A stretch of 5,446 bases of DNA from Clostridia bacterium (GTDB lineage: Bacteria > Bacillota_A > Clostridia > Lachnospirales > Cellulosilyticaceae), in contig JARBTY010000204.1 of NCBI GenBank assembly GCA_029239935.1, positions 1 through 5,446 on the forward strand, given 5' to 3'. The notes under the pieces were generated by a model. It was not told the origin of the DNA, searched no databases, and saw only the letters and a program-made list of their open reading frames with translations. Shown piece after piece: positions 1-5,353 of the stretch (positions are counted from its first letter, which is position 1; the number at the start of each line of letters is the position of its first letter). Made by a program: the position numbers and the translations under genes.

Positions 1-68
1 TCTAAGTTTTGTTTTACGCCATCTATATCTAATGTTTTTTTAATAGCTGCGCCATTCATTTTTATCAT
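1..68 (-). CDS. Start of an unidentified gene downstream of gatB (partial, runs off the left edge)
   Basis: Reading leftward, an ATG at 68-66 opens a frame that stays open for 22 codons to the window edge. The peptide begins MIKMNGAAIKKT and continues LDIDGVKQNL. A full AGGAGG (83-78) lies 9 bases upstream of this ATG, which favours it over the in-frame ATG at 59-57 (18 bases away). Only 22 bases separate the gatB stop from this start and no terminator lies between them, so it is probably the next gene of the gatCAB operon. The fragment shows no signal peptide, membrane segment or motif that I recognise, and too little is present to assign a family or function. The strong ribosome binding site makes it likely to be a real gene start. 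Confidence 0.6.
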   Translation of the reverse strand, partial: MIKMNGAAIKKTLDIDGVKQNL

Positions 69-90
69 ATAAATACTCCTCCTTTCTAAC

Positions 91-1530
91 TTACTTAAGC
101 TTTGTCAGCTCTTTTTCAAGTATCTCTTTAATCGTTTTTGGATTAGCTCTTCCTGCAAGCCTTTTGCTGCATTGACCCATTAAAAATCCAAATAACTTTT
201 CTTTTCCTGCAAGATACCCTTCTACTTCTTTAGTAAATTCACCCACAACTGCTGTCACCGTGTCTTCGATTTCATCAACACTGTCATTCATAAGGAATCC
301 TTCGTCCTTAGCGATTTGCTGTGGCAGCTTTTCACCCTCTAACATAATCTTTAGAATGGCTTTGGCATTATTTTTATTAACGACCTCTTCTTCTGCCATT
401 TTTACAAGTTCTGCAAACGCAACAGGTGTAAAAGGTATATTTTTACTATCAAGCTCCCCTTCATTAACATATCTGAGGAGTTCTACTACAACGAAATTGG
501 CTACCGCTTTATAGTTTGGAAAACTTGCGATGGCTTCATTGTAAAAGTCAGATATTTCTTTGTTCGCAACAAGAATTTTTGCATCAGCCTTATTAAGTCC
601 ATATTCTTTTACGTAAAGTTCAAAACGCTCATCTATAAGCATAGGCAGTTCTTTTTTTATTATTTCAATATCTTCCTCTGTTATACTTACTGGTGTCACA
701 TCTGGTTCTTTAAAATATCTATAGTCATGGGCGTCTTCTTTAGAACGCATTGAAGTTGTTACGCCTCTGTTATCATTAAATCTTCTTGTCTCCTGGACAA
801 TCTCTTCTCCAGCAATAAGCATTTTAGTTTGTCTTTCTACTTCATACTCAATAGCTCTTACAATGGATTTAAGGGAATTAAGGTTTTTAATTTCTACCTT
901 TGTACCAAGTTTTTCTGCTTCTGGTTTTTTAAGAGATATATTCACATCTGCTCTTAAAGAGCCTTCTTCCATCCTGCATAGACTAACTCCCGCATACTGC
1001 AAGAGTCCTGCCACTTTTTCTATATAAGCTTTAGCTTCTTCTGCTGAAGACATATCTGGTTCAGATACAATCTCTATCAGCGGAACGCCGCATCTATTAT
1101 AATCTGCAAGACTTGTATTATCGATATCATCATGTACAAGTTTTCCTGCATCTTCTTCTATATGAATACGGTGAACGCGAATGTATTTTTCTTCTTCACC
1201 TACATCTATTTTAACCTTACCATCTATACACAAAGGTAAATCAAATTGAGAAATCTGATAAGCCTTTGGAAGGTCCGGATAAAAATAGTTTTTACGATCT
1301 ATTTTTGAAAATCTATTAAGATCACAATTAAGTGCAAGCCCGCCTTTTATGGCATACTTTACAACCGTTTGATTGAGTACCGGAAGTGTTCCTGGAAGTC
1401 CTATACATACAGGGCAACACCTCGTATTTTGTTCTCCCCCAAAATCTACTTCACAATTACAAAAAATCTTTGTGTTTGTAAGCAGCTGGGCGTGTATTTC
1501 AAGTCCTATTACAATATCATAATTTGCCAT
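91..1530 (-). CDS. gatB: Aspartyl/glutamyl-tRNA(Asn/Gln) amidotransferase subunit B
   Basis: This is the tRNA-binding and kinase subunit of the cytoplasmic GatCAB complex. It activates the side-chain carboxyl of Glu-tRNA(Gln) or Asp-tRNA(Asn) with ATP and then transfers ammonia tunnelled from GatA. From the ATG at 1530 the protein has 479 residues, normal for the family. Visible hallmarks are VIGLEIHAQL (7-16), the zinc-type cysteines C24xC26 and C39PVC42 followed by IGLPGTLPVLN, NYFYPDLPKAYQISQ (81-95), HIEEDAGKL (123-131), DYNRCGVPLIEIVSEPD (143-159) and EEGSLRADVNIS (188-199). The C-terminal third is the GatB/YqeY tRNA-binding domain, ending GRANPKTIKEILEKEL. The frame also extends to a GTG at 1539-1537, but that GTG lies inside the Shine-Dalgarno AGGTGAT (1541-1535), which sits correctly for the ATG at 1530. 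Starting at MANYDIVIG also matches the family. It is the third gene of gatCAB, 20 bases after gatA. No residue I know to be essential appears to be missing. Confidence 0.97.
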   Translation of the reverse strand: MANYDIVIGLEIHAQLLTNTKIFCNCEVDFGGEQNTRCCPVCIGLPGTLPVLNQTVVKYAIKGGLALNCDLNRFSKIDRKNYFYPDLPKAYQISQFDLPLCIDGKVKIDVGEEEKYIRVHRIHIEEDAGKLVHDDIDNTSLADYNRCGVPLIEIVSEPDMSSAEEAKAYIEKVAGLLQYAGVSLCRMEEGSLRADVNISLKKPEAEKLGTKVEIKNLNSLKSIVRAIEYEVERQTKMLIAGEEIVQETRRFNDNRGVTTSMRSKEDAHDYRYFKEPDVTPVSITEEDIEIIKKELPMLIDERFELYVKEYGLNKADAKILVANKEISDFYNEAIASFPNYKAVANFVVVELLRYVNEGELDSKNIPFTPVAFAELVKMAEEEVVNKNNAKAILKIMLEGEKLPQQIAKDEGFLMNDSVDEIEDTVTAVVGEFTKEVEGYLAGKEKLFGFLMGQCSKRLAGRANPKTIKEILEKELTKLK

Positions 1531-1534
1531 TCTT

Positions 1535-1541
1535 ATCACCT
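1535..1541 (-). promoter_or_regulatory. gatB ribosome binding site that decides its start
   Basis: AGGTGAT on the minus strand matches the 16S anti-Shine-Dalgarno tail. Its AGGTG ends 6 bases before the ATG at 1530-1528. The upstream in-frame GTG at 1539-1537 is part of this site, so a start there would have no ribosome binding site of its own. Confidence 0.75.
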
Positions 1542-1550
1542 GCCTCTTTT

Positions 1551-2999
1551 TTATAATTTAGGATGTTGAATTTTAAAGTTTGATTCGAACGCATCTGCTA
1601 CCTGAAGTACAGTTGCATCATCAAAGGCCTTGCCTACTATAGACATTCCTATAGGCATTCCTTTTTCATCATAACCACAAGTTGTTGATACAGCTGGAAG
1701 TCCTGCAATATTAACTGTTACAGTACAAATGTCAGCTAAATACATCTTAACTGGGTCCCCTTCAATTTCTCCTATTTTATAAGCTGTTGTAGGTGCTGTT
1801 GGTGTGATAATGGCATCACAGCCTTCAAATATGCTCTTGTATTCTGCCTTGATTTTTTGTTGTATATAAAGCGCCTTTTTGTAGTAGGCATCGTAATAAC
1901 CACTGGACAGTGCATAGGTTCCTAAAAGGATTCTTCTCTTAACTTCTTCTCCAAATCCTTCATTACGGGTACGCATAATACGTTCTTCATAAGTTTTAGC
2001 CTCTGGTGTACAATACCCAAACTTGATGCCATCATATCTAGCTAAGTTTGAACTTGCTTCTGCTGAAGCAATAAGGTAATATGCCGCTATAGCATATTTT
2101 AAGCTAGGCAGAGAAACCTCTACTATCTCAGCTCCCATTTTTTCATACTCTTTAACAGCATTAAGAACCATCGCTTTAACTCCGCTGTCTATACCTTCTC
2201 CAAAAAATTCTTTTGGGAGTGCTAGTTTTAGTCCTTTAATATCGTGCCCTAATTTACTGCTAAAATTTATATTTTTATGGGATGAAGTCCCATCAAAAGC
2301 ATCATGCCCAGATATAACATTTAATACACTTGCACAATCTCTTGCACTATGTGCTAGCGGACCAATTTGATCAAATGAACTAGCAAAGGCTACAAGCCCA
2401 AATCTTGATACCGCACCATAAGTAGGTTTCATACCTGTTATCCCACAAAATGCTGCTGGTTGTCTGATTGAACCGCCAGTATCTGAACCGAGAGAAGCTG
2501 CCGCAAGCTTTGCAGCTACTGATGCCGCACTTCCGCCAGATGAACCACCTGGTACTCTTGTAAGATCATAAGGATTTTTTGTTTTCTTATAATAAGAGGT
2601 TTGTGTGGATCCTCCCATTGCAAACTCATCCATACTTACTTTGCCTAATATAACAACATCCTCAGCTAATAATTTACTAACTGCTGTTGCATTATAAGGA
2701 GGCACAAAATTCTCTAACATTTTTGAACCGCAAGTTGTACGTATACCTTCTGTGCACATATTGTCTTTTATACTAATAGGAATACCAGTAAGAGAGGCAC
2801 TCTCTCCTTTTGCAATTCTATTATCTGCAAGAACTGCTCTTTTTAAAGCCTCTTCTTCGCATACTGTAATGTAACTCTCAACTTGTTTGTCTGTTTGACT
2901 AATTCTATCAAGATAATATTTTGTAAGCTCCACGGATGATATTTCTTTTTGGTCTAATAACTGTCTAAGCTCAAGAATACTCTTATCACATAGCTCCAT
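1551..2999 (-). CDS. gatA: Aspartyl/glutamyl-tRNA(Asn/Gln) amidotransferase subunit A (glutamine amidase)
   Basis: GatA is the amidase-signature subunit of GatCAB. It hydrolyses glutamine and passes the ammonia to GatB. The protein has 482 residues, the usual length. The Ser-cisSer-Lys catalytic machinery is complete: K78 in GIPISIKDNM, S153 in the glycine/serine stretch GGSSGGS (151-157), and the nucleophile S177 in GSDTGGSIRQP. These sit one residue before the K79/S154/S178 numbering I recall for the S. aureus enzyme. Also typical are CGITGMKPTYG (185-195), FASSFDQIGP (205-214) and, later, LSSGYYDAYYKKA. The ATG at 2999-2997 has AGGAGG (3010-3005) 5 bases upstream. It is the middle gene of the operon, 16 bases after gatC and 20 before gatB, with no promoter or terminator evident between them. 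Since it consumes glutamine, it is the metabolic counterpart of the divergent glnA. Confidence 0.98.
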   Translation of the reverse strand: MELCDKSILELRQLLDQKEISSVELTKYYLDRISQTDKQVESYITVCEEEALKRAVLADNRIAKGESASLTGIPISIKDNMCTEGIRTTCGSKMLENFVPPYNATAVSKLLAEDVVILGKVSMDEFAMGGSTQTSYYKKTKNPYDLTRVPGGSSGGSAASVAAKLAAASLGSDTGGSIRQPAAFCGITGMKPTYGAVSRFGLVAFASSFDQIGPLAHSARDCASVLNVISGHDAFDGTSSHKNINFSSKLGHDIKGLKLALPKEFFGEGIDSGVKAMVLNAVKEYEKMGAEIVEVSLPSLKYAIAAYYLIASAEASSNLARYDGIKFGYCTPEAKTYEERIMRTRNEGFGEEVKRRILLGTYALSSGYYDAYYKKALYIQQKIKAEYKSIFEGCDAIITPTAPTTAYKIGEIEGDPVKMYLADICTVTVNIAGLPAVSTTCGYDEKGMPIGMSIVGKAFDDATVLQVADAFESNFKIQHPKL

Positions 3000-3015
3000 A
3001 ATTTCCTCCTAATAA

Positions 3016-3300
3016 CTACTCCATAATCTTTGGTACAACGAAAAATCCATCTTTTTTGTGAGAAGCATTTGCAAGTATTCGTTCTCTGTCAAAAGAATCT
3101 CTTGATGCATCTTCTCTCAAATTTGAAAGACTCACTCCTTCACCTTTCAAATCTTCATTTTCGTCAAAACTTACGTCATTCATGGTATCCATAAGATCAA
3201 CAATTGCACTCATTTCTGATACCAGTCTCTCCTTATCAGCTTCATTAATCTCAAGCTTAGAGAGCTTTGCTAAATAAGTAATTAAATCAGTATCTAACAC
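3016..3300 (-). CDS. gatC: Aspartyl/glutamyl-tRNA(Asn/Gln) amidotransferase subunit C
   Basis: GatC is the small structural subunit that wraps around GatA and holds it to GatB. From the GTG at 3300 the protein has 94 residues, as expected. The N-terminal helix carries YLAKLSKLEI (residues 9-18). The C-terminal segment has the family signature LREDASRDSFDRERILANA, then HKKDGFFVVPKIME, which normally lies along GatA. The frame also extends to a GTG at 3309-3307 (97 residues), but that codon is inside the Shine-Dalgarno AGGTGAT (3311-3305). The GTG at 3300-3298 is correctly spaced from that site and puts YLAKL at the distance from the N terminus that is usual for GatC. It is the first gene of the operon. 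Its leader contains a promoter, a hexaloop hairpin and an intrinsic terminator, which together suggest control by antitermination. Confidence 0.95.
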   Translation of the reverse strand: MLDTDLITYLAKLSKLEINEADKERLVSEMSAIVDLMDTMNDVSFDENEDLKGEGVSLSNLREDASRDSFDRERILANASHKKDGFFVVPKIME

Positions 3301-3304
3301 GCCT

Positions 3305-3311
3305 ATCACCT
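3305..3311 (-). promoter_or_regulatory. gatC ribosome binding site that decides its start
   Basis: AGGTGAT on the minus strand ends its AGGTG 6 bases before the GTG at 3300-3298, the same spacing as at gatB. It overlaps the alternative GTG at 3309-3307, which argues against that upstream start. Confidence 0.7.
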
Positions 3312-3314
3312 ACC

Positions 3315-3368
3315 TAATAGATTGCTCCAAATTTTACTATCTATCAATACTATCATAGATTACTCCAA
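3315..3368. repeat. Imperfect direct repeat, 2 x 16 bp, in the gatC leader
   Basis: The plus strand reads TAATAGATTGCTCCAA at 3315-3330 and TCATAGATTACTCCAA at 3353-3368. These match at 14 of 16 positions, with starts 38 bp apart. The pair lies between the leader terminator and the gatC ribosome binding site, so it would be part of the gatC untranslated RNA. No function is evident. It could be a small local duplication or a pair of binding sites. Confidence 0.5.
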
Positions 3369-3396
3369 TTATCTATAATTTATAACATAAATTCAA
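3368..3396 (-). promoter_or_regulatory. Possible secondary promoter for gatCAB, downstream of the leader terminator
   Basis: On the minus strand TTGAAT (3396-3391) and GATAAT (3373-3368) are separated by 17 bases. If active it would give gatCAB a basal transcript that bypasses the leader terminator. In DNA this AT-rich, such a match can occur by chance. Confidence 0.3.
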
Positions 3397-3410
3397 TTGC
3401 TAAAATACTC

Positions 3411-3467
3411 AAAAAAATAAAAAAGCGCCACTTAATATAACATCAAAATGTTAGTTAAGTTAGCGCC
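3411..3467 (-). terminator. Intrinsic terminator inside the gatCAB leader
   Basis: On the minus strand a long hairpin pairs the arm at 3466-3448 with 3443-3425 around the loop TTTG. It is GC-rich at the base (GCGC pairing), has one bulged A (3460) and a small internal loop, and is followed by six T, one A and seven T (3424-3411). It has no T run in the plus direction, so it acts on leftward transcription. It lies upstream of gatC and downstream of a strong minus-strand promoter, so it would stop gatCAB transcription before the first gene unless it is prevented from folding. Confidence 0.85.
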
Positions 3468-3475
3468 ATTGCTAA
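3460..3475 (-). promoter_or_regulatory. ANTAR-type hexaloop hairpin in the gatCAB leader (antiterminator candidate)
   Basis: On the minus strand TTAGC (3475-3471) and GCTAA (3464-3460) form a perfect 5-bp stem closing the six-base loop AATGGC (3470-3465). A at loop position 1 and G at position 4 are the conserved features of RNA targets of ANTAR antiterminators such as AmiR, NasR and EutV. The loop's last bases and the 3' stem are also the 5' base of the terminator at 3467-3411, so the two structures exclude each other. The loop is identical to the one in the glnA leader. Canonical targets have two such hairpins and I find only one here. Confidence 0.6.
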
Positions 3476-3496
3476 GTCTCATTCTCTTTGTGATTG

Positions 3497-3525
3497 ATTA
3501 TACATGGAAGACATTAAAATTTCAA
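3497..3525 (-). promoter_or_regulatory. Promoter of the gatCAB operon
   Basis: On the minus strand -35 TTGAAA (3525-3520) and a consensus -10 TATAAT (3502-3497) are separated by exactly 17 bases. Transcription should start near 3490, about 15 bases before the hexaloop hairpin. The leader to the gatC start would be about 190 bases. Confidence 0.8.
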
Positions 3526-3582
3526 GAGCTATTTTGAAAAAGATCGCATATTTTTGTATCCAATTTCTTCTATATAGTATGA

Positions 3583-3625
3583 TTAGCTTATAAAAACATC
3601 TATCATGCATCTTTTTATAAGCTAA
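3583..3625. repeat. Perfect 14-bp inverted repeat between the two divergent promoters
   Basis: TTAGCTTATAAAAA (3583-3596) is followed after 15 bases by its exact reverse complement (3612-3625). The repeat lies about 60 bp upstream of the gatC -35 and about 100 bp upstream of the glnA -35, so neither main predicted leader transcribes it. It lacks a GC-rich base and a proper T tract, so it is a poor terminator. It could be an operator for a dimeric protein, a cruciform-prone element or a relic. The sequence does not decide between these. Confidence 0.6.
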
Positions 3626-3728
3626 AAATCTTTTGATTTTAAATAAGGAAATTTTATTTCATTATATTGCTTAATTTTATAATTTATAATAAAAATGACG
3701 GTTTTATATGGTTTTCCTGCAAAATACA

Positions 3729-3757
3729 TTGACTTTTCCCTTTTTAAATGCTATAAA
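3729..3757 (+). promoter_or_regulatory. Promoter of glnA
   Basis: -35 TTGACT (3729-3734) and -10 TATAAA (3752-3757) are separated by exactly 17 bases, with AT-rich DNA upstream that could act as an UP element. Transcription should begin near 3764, only about 7 bases before the hexaloop hairpin, giving a leader of about 230 bases to the glnA start. Confidence 0.8.
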
Positions 3758-3770
3758 ATATTCATATGCA

Positions 3771-3786
3771 AGGACAATGGCGTTCT
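3771..3786 (+). promoter_or_regulatory. ANTAR-type hexaloop hairpin in the glnA leader (antiterminator candidate)
   Basis: AGGAC (3771-3775) and GTTCT (3782-3786) form a 5-bp stem, with one G-T wobble, closing the loop AATGGC (3776-3781). The loop has the A1 and G4 of ANTAR targets and is identical to the loop in the gatCAB leader. Bases 3779-3786 are also the 5' base of the following terminator, so only one structure can form at a time. The probable regulator gene starting after glnA is the natural candidate to stabilise it. A second hexaloop, usual in this class, is not visible, and the predicted start leaves no room for one upstream. Confidence 0.65.
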
Positions 3787-3820
3787 CTGGGTAAACCTTA
3801 CCCTAAGTGCGCCTTTTTTT
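3779..3820 (+). terminator. Intrinsic terminator inside the glnA leader
   Basis: Arms 3779-3794 and 3798-3813 pair in two helices. A GGCG/CGCC base is extended by a wobble and further pairs. A perfect apical stem, GGGTAA with TTACCC, closes a three-base loop. A run of seven T follows (3814-3820). It lies downstream of the glnA promoter and about 175 bases before the glnA start, so it is placed to attenuate glnA. Termination would release an RNA of roughly 55 bases. Confidence 0.85.
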
Positions 3821-3981
3821 AGCAGTTTAAGTGAACTCAATAGTACTTAATAAGGAAGCTATTTTAAAAATTTCTTTTATAAACTTACAGCAACTTCTAA
3901 AAATCCTTACAGACAGCTTTACACACCTCAATAATTGTTTTAAACTAGTATCAATATCTATAGTTTAATTATTATTGTAAT
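3821..3981 (+). other. AT-rich remainder of the glnA leader
   Basis: Between the leader terminator and the glnA ribosome binding site I see no open reading frame with a ribosome binding site, no second terminator and no riboswitch that I recognise. Small features are a 6-bp inverted repeat TTAAGT/ACTTAA near 3827-3849 and the heptamer CTTACAG occurring twice between about 3883 and 3913. Neither is long enough to interpret. Confidence 0.4.
3935..3964 (+). promoter_or_regulatory. Possible secondary promoter close to glnA
   Basis: TTGTTT (3935-3940) and TATAGT (3959-3964) are 18 bases apart and would start RNA just before the glnA ribosome binding site, bypassing the leader terminator. The match is modest for AT-rich DNA, so this is only a candidate. 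Confidence 0.25.
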
Positions 3982-3987
3982 AGGAGG
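3982..3987 (+). promoter_or_regulatory. glnA ribosome binding site
   Basis: A full AGGAGG lies 7 bases before the ATG at 3995 and fixes the glnA start. Confidence 0.85.
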
Positions 3988-3994
3988 ATACCAC

Positions 3995-5311
3995 ATGTCA
4001 TACAACAAACTTGGTGCTCTAAGATTTGTAGAAGAAAATGACGTCAAATTTGTAAAACTTCAATTTTGTAATATATTTGGAGAGTTAAAAAATATTTCTA
4101 TATCCTCAAAACAACTTAGCAAAGCCTTTGATGAAGGTATCGCCTTTGATGCTTCTTCTATCGAAGGCTTTGGAACGATCGAGGATTCTGAGTTGTTTTT
4201 ATTTCCAGACCCTGCTACGCTTTGTATCTTACCTTGGAGACCTCAGCATGGTAAAGTAGCTAGGTTCTTCTGTGATATTAAAACCGCAGAATTAAAACCT
4301 TTTCAGGGAGACAGTCGTTATATTTTAAAACGCACCTTTGAAAGAGCTAAACAAATGGGATTTGTTTTTAATGTTGGTGCCGAATGTGAGTTTTTCTTAT
4401 TTAAAACAGACCAAGAAGGAAAGCCTCTCCTTGAATTTAGTGATAAAGCTAAATATTTTGATGCTGCACCTCTCGATCAAGGAGAAAATACAAGACGCGA
4501 AATATGTCTGACACTTGAACAAATGGGCTTTGAAATAGAAACTTCTCACCATGAATCCGCTTACAGTCAGCATGAGATAGATTTTAAGTATGACAACGTC
4601 ATAGCCTCTGCTGATAATATTCTCAGCTTTAAAACTGTTGTCAAAACAGTTGCTCAAAGAAATGGCCTTTATGCTTCTTTTATGCCAAAACCTATTGCGA
4701 ACACCAGTGGTTCTGGTATGCATATCAATATGTCACTCCTTCAGAACGGTGAGAATATTTTTGATATCAAACCTGGTCATGAAATGCCAGATACTGCAAA
4801 ATATTTTATTGCTGGTGTGCTCACACATGTTAAGGAGATGTGTGCCATAACTAATCCTATCGTTAACTCTTATAAAAGGCTGGCATCTGGCTTTGAAGCC
4901 CCAAGACATATTACTTGGTCTTTCAAAAATCGTTCTTGTCTTATAAGAGTACCTTTTACAACATCAGGTTATAATAGGATTGAACTGCGAAGTCCAGATA
5001 CAAAATGTAATCCTTATCTTACACTTGCTCTTATTCTCTCTGCCGGTCTTGATGGTATTGAGCGTCAGCTTGACCTTATGCCAGCTTTAACAACAAATGC
5101 CTATACACTTACATCTAGCGCGTTAAATGAGATGAATATAGATACATTGCCCGGAAATTTATACGATGCTTTAAACTGTATGAAAGAGAGTACTTTTGTT
5201 AAAGAAACCATTGGAGAACATATATTTGAATCTTATTTAGTACTGAAATCACAAGAATGGAATATATATAATCAGACAATACACGAATGGGAAGTACAAA
5301 ATTATCTTTAA
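3995..5311 (+). CDS. glnA: Glutamine synthetase, type I
   Basis: The product makes glutamine from glutamate, ammonia and ATP in the cytoplasm. At 438 residues it has the length of the short GSI-alpha form of Firmicutes. The N-terminal beta-grasp domain contains FDASSIEGF (51-59). The catalytic domain has the metal-ligand glutamates E130 and E132 in GAECEFFLF, HHES...QHEIDFKY (185-199), GSGMH (239-243), NSYKRL (291-296), the flap glutamate E301 in GFEAP, NRSCLIRVP (312-320) and RIELRSPD (328-335). The C terminus EWEVQNYL is typical. Some positions usually conserved in GSI-alpha differ. T61 stands where B. subtilis has Arg62 (feedback inhibition), AYS (189-191) replaces APG or AEG, and S238 replaces the Asn of NGSGMH. 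The catalytic residues I can place are present, so it is probably active. It could be a specialised or feedback-relaxed form. It has its own promoter with an attenuator-like leader and lies 42 bases before a probable ANTAR regulator, likely in the same operon. Confidence 0.95.
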   Translation: MSYNKLGALRFVEENDVKFVKLQFCNIFGELKNISISSKQLSKAFDEGIAFDASSIEGFGTIEDSELFLFPDPATLCILPWRPQHGKVARFFCDIKTAELKPFQGDSRYILKRTFERAKQMGFVFNVGAECEFFLFKTDQEGKPLLEFSDKAKYFDAAPLDQGENTRREICLTLEQMGFEIETSHHESAYSQHEIDFKYDNVIASADNILSFKTVVKTVAQRNGLYASFMPKPIANTSGSGMHINMSLLQNGENIFDIKPGHEMPDTAKYFIAGVLTHVKEMCAITNPIVNSYKRLASGFEAPRHITWSFKNRSCLIRVPFTTSGYNRIELRSPDTKCNPYLTLALILSAGLDGIERQLDLMPALTTNAYTLTSSALNEMNIDTLPGNLYDALNCMKESTFVKETIGEHIFESYLVLKSQEWNIYNQTIHEWEVQNYL

Positions 5312-5353
5312 TCTGCAAAACAACCATAAATGATTACTAAAGGAGCAGGAAGC

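Noticed and set aside
260..514. Plus-strand open frames of 66-108 codons opposite gatB, and similar frames within glnA
   Set aside because: They lie wholly or almost wholly within well-supported genes in another frame, show no recognisable motif, and are best seen as shadows.
3411..3467. Bidirectional terminator separating the two operons
   Set aside because: The T tract exists only in the minus direction, and the genes diverge from this spacer, so there is no transcript end to share.
3310..3500. T-box riboswitch controlling gatCAB
   Set aside because: The minus-strand leader is too short for a full T-box and lacks the conserved AGGGTGGNACCGCG-type antiterminator sequence.
3688..3707. Upstream partner hexaloop (AATGACG) for the glnA leader
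   Set aside because: The stem closes a seven-base loop without A1/G4 spacing and lies upstream of the predicted promoter, so it would not be in the RNA.
3764..3820. Independent small-RNA gene
   Set aside because: The promoter-hairpin-terminator unit would yield a roughly 55-base RNA, but its position in front of glnA and the mirrored unit before gatC fit a leader attenuator better. A secondary role for the released RNA cannot be ruled out.
3758..3994. Glutamine riboswitch (glnA RNA motif) upstream of glnA
   Set aside because: I do not see the conserved core of that motif, and the hexaloop-plus-terminator explains the structured part better.
3310..3994. GlnR/TnrA operator in the spacer
   Set aside because: No TGTNA-N7-TNACA palindrome was found on reading through the spacer.
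5156..5170. Adenylylation site (Asn-Leu-Tyr, residues 388-390) in GlnA
   Set aside because: The tripeptide lies in the C-terminal LPGNLYDAL helix common to clostridial enzymes, not in the KNLYDLP context of enterobacterial GlnA, and the protein is of the short, non-adenylylated type.
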